A stretch of DNA of 64,000 nt, taken from Rhopalosiphum padi (Eukaryota > Arthropoda > Insecta > Hemiptera > Aphididae). The notes beneath the pieces are model-generated. The model had not been told where the DNA came from. It saw nothing but the letters and a program-made list of their open reading frames with translations, and made no database searches. The first letter of the stretch is position 1; the number at the start of each line of letters is the position of its first letter. The stretch spans positions 72,855,714 to 72,919,713 of the forward strand of contig NC_083598.1 in the NCBI RefSeq assembly GCF_020882245.1, read 5' to 3'. A program made the position numbers and the translations under genes. Positions 37,701 to 50,126 of the stretch are shown piece by piece.

Positions 37701-40700
37701 AATTTATAATATAATCTCCACATTATTCGAAAATTAAATAGGTACATTACGAAAAATGTCTAAATAGTATATTATAATGGAATGTAAACAATAAATGTAT
37801 ATCGACATTTTTCTTTATTATAAGCGTACGTAGTATGTCCTTCTTTAATGTGTATTGATAAAAATAAGAATATTCATCGAAAAAGGCAGTCCTTTCCATA
37901 ATACTCTGAAACCAATAAAATTTCTTATTCTATTTAAATGTTTATTATTGTTTTCAATTATTGTTATGGATAAATTATAAAAAAATTTAGTTTAACAGTT
38001 TTAACTACCTTATTTTAGTGTTAACAATAATTATTTGATTTGATTTCATGGTATTTATGCATTTTATGCATTTTAAGCATTCGTCAATTGAATAATAATA
38101 GTATGAGTTAAATTTACTGAATTATGATTTAAATAAATGTTACCAAAAGAAAATGTCTCAATGATAATTATTTCTATAAAAACGCATTTAATATGTGACA
38201 TTATGACCATAGTATAATAAATAACTATTATTCAAAAAAAAAAAAATAATAATAATAATAATAAATAATAAATGAAACGTTTACATTAATTAAAAAACAT
38301 TCGTACGATTTATAAAATATAAATGAAAATCAATAATTTCTTTAACTAAATAAATATTGTCTTTAATACATTTCTGTAATGGATAAAATTAAAAATGTTA
38401 ATATGCGATTATACTAAAAATATTATCTTAGTTTTGAATATCAAAAATAACAATTGTTATTAATAATACATGAATACAGATTAAATGAATATAGTTTCAT
38501 AACAAATTGAAAATGCTTATATATCGATGAATTATACCGCAACCTAAGGTACATTAGAGAAGCAATAAATATTCAAAAAACCTATGTTGATAAACGAATA
38601 TATATTTTAAGTTAAACAATTTAAAACAAATCTAAATAAGTCTCAACATGTTCATATTTCTCTAGCAGTTATTTAATAATACAATTAATTAATGAAATTA
38701 TGAAAGTATTATTTTTTCTAGTTTTGATTGCAAGTAGTTTCATTGGATAATCTCTACTGTTAATCTAAATTTGAAATAAAACGCTTCCTATGGCCTATTC
38801 ACATATTAAGACAAAGATAAAAAATAAAACATTATAATATATTAATATATATATTATATATATAATATTAAGTATAATCAATATGTATAATTGAATTATC
38901 ATTAGTCAATGCTCTAAGGGATAAACAGTAAATGTATTGTTTAATTTATATTTTATTACTTTTATACTTTGCTATGTTTGTAAATATAATTGTATCCGTA
39001 AACGGCAAACTTTCATGTTATCTAAAACTGACGATAAACGCAGTGTGAATCATCTATTGACTATTCTTAAAATATAAAAATAGTTGTCACATAGTTACAT
39101 AATAATAATTTGAATTTGACGGGGACCTACACGCTATATAGTTGCCATAATTTGAATTTGAATAGCGCGTTAAGTTAAAGTCATTACCCGTCACCACGGT
39201 AGACTGACCAACTGGTCGAAAATAATAAGTTAATTCTTATTAAATGCATTAAATAAAATAAATAACGGTCGTGCGTTTTTACATTATCAAGAAAATGGCA
39301 TTAGTGCGGCGATAACTTAATGAAAAATGAAAACCCATTGGTATTGTAATTTATAGGTGCTGTCCATATAAAAATTTTAAATTTTACATATGAGTGACGG
39401 TGAGGTCAACAAGTTATATATAGTTATAATAACATTATTTACATACAAGGTGATTTTTTACGCAAACCATATACGATATATTTACTCAAACGTTGAGTTT
39501 TGGTTACCTATTACCTATAGGTTAGATGCTATGATCGATGTTTGTAGTATTTCACATTTGAACATATTCTTTTAGAAAAATATTTAAATATTCAACTTCA
39601 AAATAGATAAAATAAAACATAAAGTTTCGCATTATTAAAACAATTAGTGTGTAATTAAGAATAACCGCAGATACCTATAAAGTAGTATCAAAATCAAAAA
39701 AAAAATTAAAAATGTAAAACATATAAAATAGTACAAAAAGAAATAAAACGAGGAAACATACATAAATGAAAGAAGATTCATACAAACTATATTGCAGGTA
39801 TAATGTTTATTGTTTAATATTTGTTTTTTCTCTAATCATAAAGTATGATAAATATATAAAAATTAAAACTATTTTTACAAAAAAAACAATTAATAATGGA
39901 ATTATAATATACGACCATGATAAATTTTATTTCCTGGTTACTATACCTACGCTATTACGGTATTTATGTAAACCTACACAATATATTATATATAAGATAT
40001 TATATACAGAATACAAATAGACAATAACTAATTTATGAATTTAAAATTAAAGTATAATCAATAATTTGTGTTCAATTGTCTAATCAAATTCAATACTTAT
40101 GTTCGAACATCGAACATTTAATTTACACTAAATAAAAAAATGAAATAGTTAAAATATACAGAATTATTTACTATGAACGAGTAGTTTTTAATTTATTATT
40201 GAAATGTTATATCGAGGATAAATGCCGTTGAAAATGGTTTTACAAAAATATAAAATATATGTAATTTTGGGTCTAGGAGCTATTTATCATACTTGAACTA
40301 TTTTAACAAACTATAAATATTTATAGATTAATATTAATTACTAAAATGTTTAAATTGCCATAGCCTTCATAACGTCTAAACTCATTATTTGGGACTTATT
40401 ATCCTTTTAATACACAAAGTTAAATAACTCAAACGCTAGTTCGAATTTTGATTTAAAGACGTCACATTTTCAAAAATATTATTGGTTAAAACAGAAGTTA
40501 ATATCTCCACCTGTCCCTCCTTAAGTAGTACAAAAAATCTAAAGAATTTTAAAATATGATCTTTTAGTATATTTAAAAACTCCAACTGAATATCATCGAT
40601 TGCCTATAGAGTTAGTACCTATACATGAATATTAATAGAAAAAATAAATAAAAAAAACCATATTTTAAAGTATTTATAAAAATAATATCTCAAAAATGCA

Positions 40701-42164
40701 TAGGTTAAAAATATAATATATATAGAATATATATATATCAAATTTTCTTAAAATCTATAAATGATATAGTTTATTACTCGTGACCATGAAAGTCATGACG
40801 AATGAACTAAATAGTCGACAAAATACGAGGTATACATACATCAATAAAGATAAAAAAAGTACTTATTATCAAACAATTCATAGAAAAACAAATAATTTAT
40901 AAAATTTAAAAAACAATATCACCCATCAAAACCCAACAAACTTAATCTAAATAAACACGTGAAAAAACGTTCACTTTGAACAAGATAGACATTTGTTTTT
41001 TCTAATTATTTAAACGAAAAAAATATTTCTTATTCTAGATATCTGCTTTCAAAAATAAACGGAAACGAAAATTGTGTGTGTGGGAGCGAGTGTTTTTTTC
41101 CCGCCCAAATAAGTAGCTATAGCCTGTATTAAAAATGAGCTCGACACGCGACAAAACAAGCACAATAAACATCTGGTATTCGTACAGATTGGGATGAATG
41201 GGGGTTCAGGGAGACCGGCAGATGCGATAAATAACAAATAACCCAAGGGCTTCAGAGAGTATATATACTAGTACGGAGTGTTCCTCGAACACAACATCAC
41301 TGTATACAACACTATTGTATTACCTAGAAGGGAAATAAAGCAGAGGGGGATATTAACATTTTACAATAACTCGTGTCGTAAATCATTCATTAAATTATCA
41401 TAATAAAATGAAGATATTATTCAAATTGAATTGATAATTTCAGATGGATATTTAATGTTTATCTGGAAATATTCTTTGAAGATGACGATATTTATAAAAA
41501 AAACAATAATATTTTCAGTAATAATTTTTAGTTTATCAATTTTTATTTCCACTCTTGATTTATATAAATTAATTGTATTTAAATAACTGTTATTATTTTA
41601 TTAGTATATAAATCATTAACTACAAAATAAAATATCTAAGAATTAAAATAAAATGTAATGGTTGTTAATTGCAATTTACACTATTTTTATTAAATATTAA
41701 AAATAAAAATAAATGAAAAATATTATGTGTTTTTTAATAATGCAATAATTGCAATACTATTTCTATTGGTAGGACATAAAAAAACAATGTTTGCTCTAAA
41801 TAGTTAAAGCATATTTTGTAAAACGTAATATTATAAAAAATAAAAATATAAATCATAGTAATTATGTCAACTATATTATGTTTGTTGCTCGTTGGTAAAT
41901 CAAAATACGTTCTCGCTTCTGTATACAAAATTAAGAATATATAAATGAACTTGAAAGTTTGGCGATGGATATATATGTTTTTTAGTATTTAGTTCCTCGA
42001 AAAAATGGTAGACCACTATTAGCTAAAAACATTTTTCACTCCTTTATAATATATAAATCTTTATATCTTTATGCGCATATTATGGGTATATACAAATGAG
42101 AAATTGAGAATTGAGATAAATATTAATTTACTCGTATTATTCGTATAGTATTAAATAACAAATA

Positions 42165-42733
42165 TCCTAATATATAAAAAAGAACAGTACTTTTTTATGT
42201 TTCAATTTTGTTACGACACTATTTAACTTTTTTTCCAATTTGTTTCACAGAGATGTTCCAAATACTTTTCTAAGTGTCACCACGCCACCCGATTTTTCAT
42301 TTTTTTATTTTGTCTGAATGGAGAGGGGATTGTACTTTTATGTACCAATAATCTGTTCTAATTTTTTGACGACACTATTTAACTATTTTTCAATTTTTTT
42401 TTTTTTTTACAGAATTGTTCTAAATACTCTAATGAGTGTCACCACGTCGCCTGATTTTTCATTTTTTATTGTTTGTTGGGGGTGGGAGTCGTATTTGAAG
42501 ATTATGGGTTTTTAGCGTTTCATTTAATTAATTAAACAATTCACAAAGTTGTTCCAAATACTTCTACGAGTAAATAACTCTTATTACTTCTAATTTCATT
42601 TTATTTGTCGTTTTTAAAAATTATTATATACCTATTACATGATTAAGCTTTAAATAGTTTAATTATAATCAAAAACCAATTTATACACGAATCAATTATT
42701 TAACACACGAGCAAAGCCGGGTTATTCAGCTAG
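42165..42733 (+). mobile_element. non-autonomous Helitron
   Basis: Starts TCCTAATATATAAAAAAG at 42165, preceded by A (42164), and ends CAGCTAG at 42733, followed by T (42734), so it has the canonical A|TC...CTAG|T frame. Just before the end is ACGAGCAAAGCCGGGTTATT, an imperfect version of the 3' hairpin region. The 5' end resembles that of the complete Helitron at 3628..8690 (TCTATTATATAAAAATAAG). The 569-bp interior holds no RepHel remnants and is largely a tandem duplication. It would depend on a RepHel supplied by another element. Confidence 0.78.
42201..42510 (+). repeat. tandem duplication of about 155 bp within the non-autonomous Helitron
   Basis: Two units (42201..42355 and about 42356..42510) share GACGACACTATTTAACT-type starts, a T-rich run, GTTC[CT]AAATACT, GAGTGTCACCACG and CTGATTTTTCATTTT-type words in the same order. 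A third partial unit with GTTCCAAATACTTCTACGAG follows near 42550. Confidence 0.8.
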
Positions 42734-45700
42734 TAAAATATAATATACACAACAAATTCGTGTCAGCAATGCAATTATTATTTTTTGGGTTTCACAAATA
42801 TTCAGCGATCTGTAACGTATGTCCTAAATTTTAAAAAACAAATTATGCACGAAAGAACTTTCTGTGCCGTTATGTAAATATATCTTTACAAATCTTATAA
42901 AAATTACCATTTTAGTTTTCGTAGATTCTAAGACATTAAACGAACAACCTTTTTAGTGATCGAATAAACGGACGAATGTCACTTAGTAAGACACTCAGTA
43001 CCTACTACTAACATAATATAAAGAAACGTGTACGAGCAATAGATATGGTTTTATACGAATTTACTATTAACAGATAGGTAAAATTCAAATATAGTATTCA
43101 TAAGTATTCATTCAAAATATCTCTTCGTACCTAACAATACTCAATGAACAAAATACTAATATATAATAATCAATGTACAAAAAAGTGTCTTAATCAACCA
43201 TATACACTGAAAACTTATGTTGGAAAATAAAATCGATCAAAAACTATGAAATGCATGGATTGATATTTTTATTAAAAAAATATAATATTATTATTAATTA
43301 TACTAATGGTATGATATCAGATACAATAAAAAAAATGATAATATATTCGACAAACATACCAGTTTTATAAAATAATCAAAAATAACACCTATGTTTTTCT
43401 TGAAAAGTTTAAAGACTAAACGATTTAAAGTTTAAGTTATAAAAAAAAAACTTTAAAATAAATTTAAGCAAAATAATAAACAAACACAAATATCTATGAG
43501 AAAAATAAAGTTAAATTGTTTCGGAATCTGAACATACAATTTAAAAAACTCAAATTTAATACAATAATTTTCTTACGTTTTATCTAAAACACTTTGTTAA
43601 ATTAATGTCATTAACTAATTATGCTTAAATAATGCAATTCAAGAGACAAGTCACCTAATTAAATAAATTGCACATATATATTATATAAATAAGATACAAA
43701 AATGTAAATAATATTACTTTAGAATATATAATTGATTTTCTCTTAAGTGGTAAAGATGAAAAATATATTAAAAATACTAAATGTCTTGCCACTTTGGAAG
43801 TTTAGACAAATTGAATAAGCAATAAATGCAAACGTGATTATCAATTAGGGCAATATTAAACCAATAAAGAGGTAATATAATTATAAGTCTTATGAGTATT
43901 GATACAAAAATCAAAAATTATAAAGTATATATGCGGTTTTTTTTTAATAGCACAACATAAAAATGTATAAGTATATATAAATACATCATATTTAAATATA
44001 AATTACTTTAAGTAATACCACTGTTATTAAAATGTCAAAGCAGTAATTTGTAAGTATCGTAAATTTCAATTAACCATATAATTATAACAATTTTAATTAT
44101 CTATGATAATAATGAATATAAATAAAAATAAATATTTTCTATACGATTAAATAAAGAATAAAATAATGATATTTTAATGCTTATACGAATATGTTCAAGA
44201 AACGCATAATATTCTCCCTAGATCGTTTTCATACAAACTATAGTTATCGCTATAATTTTATAAAATTTAAAACATTATATTTATGTTTTAAATATGCTTG
44301 TAATTATTAATATACTTATTGTAATTTATTATAAGTCAACAAGTCATTTTACGTGATAGTACGATATGTGTATAGTAAAATACGATGTCTTGCATGATAA
44401 ATTAAAACTGTATGATACCATTGATATCTGATAAAATTAACAATACTAAGAGATAATAATATATGATAATTGATAAACGTATAAGATATGAAATCGTCTT
44501 AATTAAAAAACCATTTTTTTTATTTGTTTAATGTTTATATTTAAAAAATACAGAACGGAGTTTTCTCGTCATAAACACAAAATCACAGTTAAGTCTATTC
44601 AACCGCAGTTCCCCTCTTAGGCCGGAACACAAATTAAATTGGATAACGGTTTTCTTGGCCAAACACATAAAACAGATTTTTAAACTAGTCACAACATTCA
44701 ATGCTATTTTTATAAAAAAAACTAATTAAACGTTGTCAAAAATATTAATTTCAATATTTAAAGCATTATTAATGCGAAATATAGTGAATAAATTACGAAT
44801 AATGAATATGTAAAAATTAAAAAGTATAAAACTATAATTATATCATACCGAATATTTACTCGAACTATAGGATATGTTTATATGTAAGTATGTTTTTGTT
44901 TTGTTAACTCTTAATATATAATTATGAACAAATAAAATAAATTATAACATAATATTTATATAATATATAGTACATACTAACTATACTTACCATATTTTTT
45001 ATTGTAATAACAAAATTAGAATTCAAAAATACAGATTATTATAGAATATTAACAACAACCAAGTCACAAATTACGAAATAATATCTAAAATGTAATTTTT
45101 TTCATATCTATATCATAATATAGTCACCATTTAGTAATTTATTTCCATACCTTAAAATACCAAAATCAACAATTCTTGACATTTAATTTATCAAAAATGT
45201 GTCAGCATAAACAAACATTTATTACAAGAAAATAAATTGATCAAATTAATTTCTTTGTCGATAAATTATATTGTTAGTAATTTTATTATTATAATTATTG
45301 TTTATGAATCATTATTTATCTATTTAAATGTTTAAGACTTGTTTATTGAGATAAATTATAAAATGAAATAATTATTTTAAATTAAGTTGCTGGAAGCTAA
45401 GAACCCTTAAATTAAATAAACGCTGTACAGCAATATATAATAAGGTTACACATAATTAGATTAGTTATACTTTATAATTTTGATGTGAATTATATAATTT
45501 ATTGTACATATTGTAAATGAAATCATAAATCAATAATTTAAAAACTAAAATACTTTTTTGAAATAAAAAAAGTTCTAGTTTCAAAATAAATGGAGATATT
45601 TTATCTTTCAAATTATTATTGTTCTGTTGCCCTACATATTATTTTCTCTGTAAACAGGAAATATACAAAAGTTGTTTGAAAGATAACAACAATGTAAGCT

Positions 45701-48700
45701 AATCAGTGAAAATATGTTAAAGGTATTTCATTGTTTTTTTTATTTTTGTTCCTTGTAAACGATGACGACCTATAATAATAATACTACTCGTATGTGCATT
45801 GTGCGTATTAAAATTAGTTTCTAAGGCGATCATATGGTTCCCACTGTTCACAGGTAGATATAAATCTGCTAACGACATATTATATAGTATAGTAGTGTGG
45901 GCCCACCACTACTATGGGTGATCGATTTAAGTTATATTCCATATAAATTAATTATAAAAAATCATAATTATACAAAAATACATTTTATTATTATCAAATT
46001 ATTTAAGTAGGGAATACGGAATGCAATAATCGTATTTTCAATCCAACGGAATCGTGGTATACATAAATAATACGACGGCACGTGGACAAATATGTGTGTA
46101 ATATATAGGTATACAATAATAATATTTTGATTACCAACTTTTCCTATTTATTTATCGATGGAGTTTTATCGATTTTTGTCTGTTTGCCCGAGGCACAGCA
46201 GAAAAAGAGGGACTTTTTTTTTAGCTCAACGATTTTTACGAGGTTACAAAGTTATTCTGGTGTACTCTACTCTATTCGGCTAAAAGTGGGTGGTGGACGG
46301 ACATTTTGATTAATGCGCTTCAAACTGAATGTGCGCGCGTTCAGTGGTTACCAAAAACAGGAAAAAAGAATATAATGATATAAATAACTGTTATGTCGGC
46401 CGCTGCTACTTTCACCGTGATGATGGTGATGACGGCGTGCACACGTGACGACCGTTAGTTGGTCGGTGATGTTAATTGCTCAAATCTCACCAGTGCATCG
46501 ACCACTCACCGTGACGCTGTCATTCATATACATATATAATTCATATAAATGTATGTAAGCTCCAAATAACACTGGATCATATCACGACAAGCTACAATTT
46601 AACCCACTAACGCTAACCACCCAATCATTTTTATCAAAAAAGTCATGCTGTCTAGTATATTATCATTGCATTATTATATTCATGAATTATTAATAATATC
46701 ATTCGTTTAATCAATATTTTATCACTGTCAAAACTAAGTAATAAGTATGGATACATTATACTTAATAACAGAAGCAGTTTTTTTACACGAAAAAATCAAA
46801 AGTTGAGGTTAAAACCATAATTGGTTAGATTAAGGAATTTCACTACTACATTTTATGTTATTATAAACAAATTAAAACCTGTCATTTAAAATGTCATATG
46901 TTAAAACTTCAAGAATAATAGCTATTTTACATTAAAAAATTGGTATTTTTGATTTAAAAATAATATTTTACACTAACATCAAAATTACAAGCAAAAGTTT
47001 TGAGCTAATTTTTCTATGACGTACGTATGATTGGAGTATTATCTATTGGGAAATCGATAAAATTGAGGAAATATTGTGAAATAATTAATACTTACCATTA
47101 CTTTTATTTTAATAATAATATCAGTTAGCATTGAACAACAACATTACGTTATTATGAAAACCAAAAAAGTATAAAATCTACTTTTATTATAAAGTTGCAG
47201 CATTTAATGTTTACTTTTATATTTAATTGTTTTGTAAATTTCTTATTTATATTTATTTACGACATTTATTAAAACTTAAAAAATCTACATTAAATGTAAT
47301 AGGTTGTAACTTGTAACGGTTTTTTTATTTATTTGTTTGACAATATTTTTATTGGATTTTATTAATCAACAATGTTTTTTTTAATGGTAGAAAATAAATT
47401 AACTTTGGAAAGACCATTTTTTTCTGTGATAAATATTCATTGTGCACTCTTTTTCAAAGCAACTATACTCCGAGAGCAATGAAGATTTTAAAAGTTTTCC
47501 GGTCACCTTACATTTTCTCCCCCATCGTTAATGTCAATTTTCCATAATGACTTTTAACACGAACGTAAAATATAAGACCTTAATTGCATTATTTTTCTTA
47601 AAAAATTTAAAAAAAAGTTTTTTGTACGTTTGAATAAAAATAAATTTAGTGTTCCAGTTAGGATTTTTACGGACATTCAAGCTATTTATACTCAACAGTG
47701 CTATGAAAATCTTTGTTCCTTTGTAAAAAAATTATTAGTATATAAATTAAGTGCTCTCTAATTGTATAAGAATAGAAAAGTACAAGTATTATACCTACTA
47801 TTAAATAATACAAGCACACGATACTCATTATCTGTTTGGACTATCTATAATGCATACATCATATTTGTGATATTAAATTATAAACTATACAAAACAATAT
47901 TCAACCACAACAATGTCTTTTTTACATAATAATTGATAAAAGTTTTATATTATAATTCAAGTTGATTTTCAAGTATTTTTTAACAAGCTTTCTTTTTGGT
48001 CAAGTATAGTTCAATCAGAACTTCCACACTGCGTTATTGCTAAATTTATGGTATGATAGTTATATTCATATCACGTTTATTGTATGTATACGTATACTAT
48101 AAATTAAATTACTCATATAATAGAAAGAAAAACATAAACATTTTAACGATGATTCAATTTTGGGATTATTACAACCACAGGCGTCCGCTTACATTTGTCG
48201 AAAGGGAGAGGACCTTTTTTTATGATTGGTAAACATATTGTGCCAGACTATAAAATACGTAGGTTTAACCCAGCCTAAAAGTTGGATGGAGAACAGTGAC
48301 CCCATTCGTCCCTTCCTGTGATCGTTTTTTCACATTACACTTTTACACCTCGTTCTACATTTATAATTATAAAACAACAAAAAAATATATTCATAAAGTG
48401 TTACTAAAAATATAGCCATTAAAAATTAGTACAAATGTACAATCATAATTAATTGTCGTTGAATAACTGTTTTACACACTATTAACAATGATTGTAGAAA
48501 AATAAGGTTAAACATTTAAATACATCTATACCAGCTTCAGTCATATTATACATTAGTCATAAAATATAGGTACATAAACATATATACACCCGCCAATACA
48601 TTTAAGTGATTATTTAAATGTTAAATTATATATGACAACGTGTACCTATCTGTTGCGGTTTTCGATGGATGGTTTGTATACATTAATTATATGTCAATGA

Positions 48701-49774
48701 GGATTTATAATTATAATACATATTAAAAAAAACTCTAATGATTCAATAAAATAATTCAAAAAAAATAACTCATCAAAAAGAATTAAAATTAAAAATAAGT
48801 ATATGTAAAATTTACAAATACAATGCTTTAATTACATATTCACGAAACCAAACTTTTCAATTGGTGATTAATATTTTCATGAAATGTAAATTCAGTTATA
48901 AGACAACTGAAATAATATTAATATTCACGAGTTATTACTTATCAATTATCATAAATATAATTAATCAGATACCGCTAACTGCTAAGTGTTTACCGGTAAC
49001 ACGTGGAATGTGGATTATTGAACGTTACAAAAGTATGACACAATTTCTAAATTTCACCCATTATTATATATAATATTGCAAATTTGAATAAACTACCATA
49101 AAACTTCCATAATATAAAATATGGATGAGCCATGAGTATGGCCTATTCAGAATCCGCAGTCATAATGGAACTAAAAAACTACCCTATCAAATAAGGCCAT
49201 TGCAATAGAGTACCGCAAGCACATAATCCGGTGGCGTATCCAAAGATCGACCAGGAAATCAACATTTTTTTTATGTCTCATGATACGAAGGGTTCCCCTT
49301 CGCATACCACATTGATCAACTTCTAGAATATTTATTTTTCTTAAAGTACCTATAATCTATTCATCTTTATTTTATCCGGCGATACTAATTTTACAAATCA
49401 ATTGTATTATACACAAATGTAAGCTATATAAACACCGGTTAGCCGGAGGTTTGTGGGGGGTTAAGGCGTAATATGTATAGGCATAAGTAGCTTAGAACTA
49501 TAAAAAAAAATGGACTGATTATAGAAAGGTCCAAAGACCAACACTGTTAGAAAGAGATAGCATATAATAAGTTAAGACCGTCTATACCCAATTAATATCG
49601 AGAGAACAACAAAAATAATAACATTTTTTAGAAAAAGATACACTTTAAGTCCCGTTGAGTGCACAGGTATTGACTTTCTAACAGCGTTGGTTCTTGACAA
49701 CCTATAGCTGGGTATACTATATAGGAGACGCGCAGTCCATAATATATTATTATACCTATGATATAGGTACTCAC
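42734..49774. other. non-coding DNA between the small Helitron and the His/Pro-rich exon
   Basis: AT-rich. Notable contents: a near-perfect 23-bp inverted repeat around GGGCCC at 45891..45913, a CpG-rich stretch at 46120..46510, and degenerate transposon-like patches at about 48175..48310 (CAGGCGTCCGC...) and 49225..49460 (GGTGGCGTATCC..., similar to hAT-like ends). No gene is supportable. The downstream side of the exon at 49775 is presumably intron. Confidence 0.5.
46120..46510. promoter_or_regulatory. CpG-rich patch, candidate promoter region
   Basis: Contains GTGCGCGCGTTCAG, GTCGGCCGCTGC and ACACGTGACG (with a CACGTG E-box), which stand out from the surroundings. Read on the minus strand a good donor-like CACG|GTGAGT occurs at about 46510. 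A 21-codon plus-strand frame from the ATG at about 46394 ends at TAG. It may be a transcription start or untranslated exon. Confidence 0.28.
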
Positions 49775-50126
49775 CGTGGGCGTAGGGCGGCGGTGGTGGT
49801 GGCGGTAGCGGCACCGGTTGTTCATGTTTGCCACCGATGTTGTCGGAAGCGTCGGAAGAGGCCCCGTTAGCCTGAGTTAGCGGCGGCGGCGGCGCGGAAA
49901 ACGCACTGCTGTACGGGGCACCGTGGTGATGATGATGGTGATGGCGTCGGTGGTGCGACGGCGGCGGCAGTGGCGGCGGCGGTGGATGGTGGTCAGCGCC
50001 GGACGAACCAGGTGGTTGCATGCTGGACAATGCGGTCAGGGGCGCGTACGACGGACGCGGAGCCGCTGGTTGCTGTTGCTGCTGCGACGGCACGGGTACC
50101 GACGACGCTGGCTGCTGTGAAACCGT
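49775..50126 (-). CDS. internal exon encoding a Pro/His/Gln-rich low-complexity segment, gene not identified
   Basis: A 352-nt G/C-rich block on the minus strand between a good acceptor (CCGATTACAG|ACG, AG at 50128-50127) and a strong donor (CCCACG|GTGAGT, GT at 49774-49773). It enters in phase 0 and leaves in phase 1. The 117-codon frame is open throughout and reads TVSQQPASSVPVPSQQQQQP, then a PSYAPLTALSSMQPP segment, PPPPPLPPP, a His run (HHHHHHH), GAPYSSAFSAPPPP, a Ser/Asp/Gly part (SSDASDNIGG) and PLPPPPPPPYAH. No folded domain is present. Such disordered, repeat-rich exons are common in insect transcription factors and RNA-binding regulators. The YxxLTxL then His-run order faintly recalls the region before the CUT domain of Onecut proteins, but the conserved block is not matched, so I do not assign it. 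The open frame does not start here: the GTG at 50093 is inside the exon. Confidence 0.68.

Larger units (their letters stand above)
23787..42164. other. very long AT-rich stretch without a supportable gene
   Basis: More than 18 kb with no convincing coding region. Contents noted: the (TAC)18 microsatellite at 25228..25282, a lone open frame at 29328..29594, a 14-bp palindrome at 30481..30494, CpG-rich patches at about 32040..32260 and 41050..41300, a possible Helitron-type 3' end at 34218..34250, a short open tail at 35691..35761, an A-run followed by (AAT)n near 38237, and a complex island at 37430..37700. Long AT-rich open frames such as 26446..26751 and 39766..40020 are judged spurious. 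It may be the intron of a large gene or an intergenic desert. Confidence 0.5.

Noticed and set aside
41261..41300. TATATATA followed by a possible start site
   Set aside because: TATA-like runs are everywhere in this window; nothing downstream is coding.
46394..46459. Short plus frame MSAAATFTVMMVMTACTRDD resembling a signal peptide
   Set aside because: Only 21 codons before TAG and no supporting splice site; it may be chance in a CpG-rich patch.
49572..50093. Reading the His/Pro-rich frame as a complete 173-residue gene starting at 50093
   Set aside because: The start is a GTG within an exon, and after 49775 the frame runs past a strong GTGAGT donor into AT-rich intron-like sequence.
49923..50120. 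Plus-strand Arg/Met-rich frame
   Set aside because: Antisense of the His/Pro-rich exon; composition is a by-product of CAC, CCG and CAG repeats.
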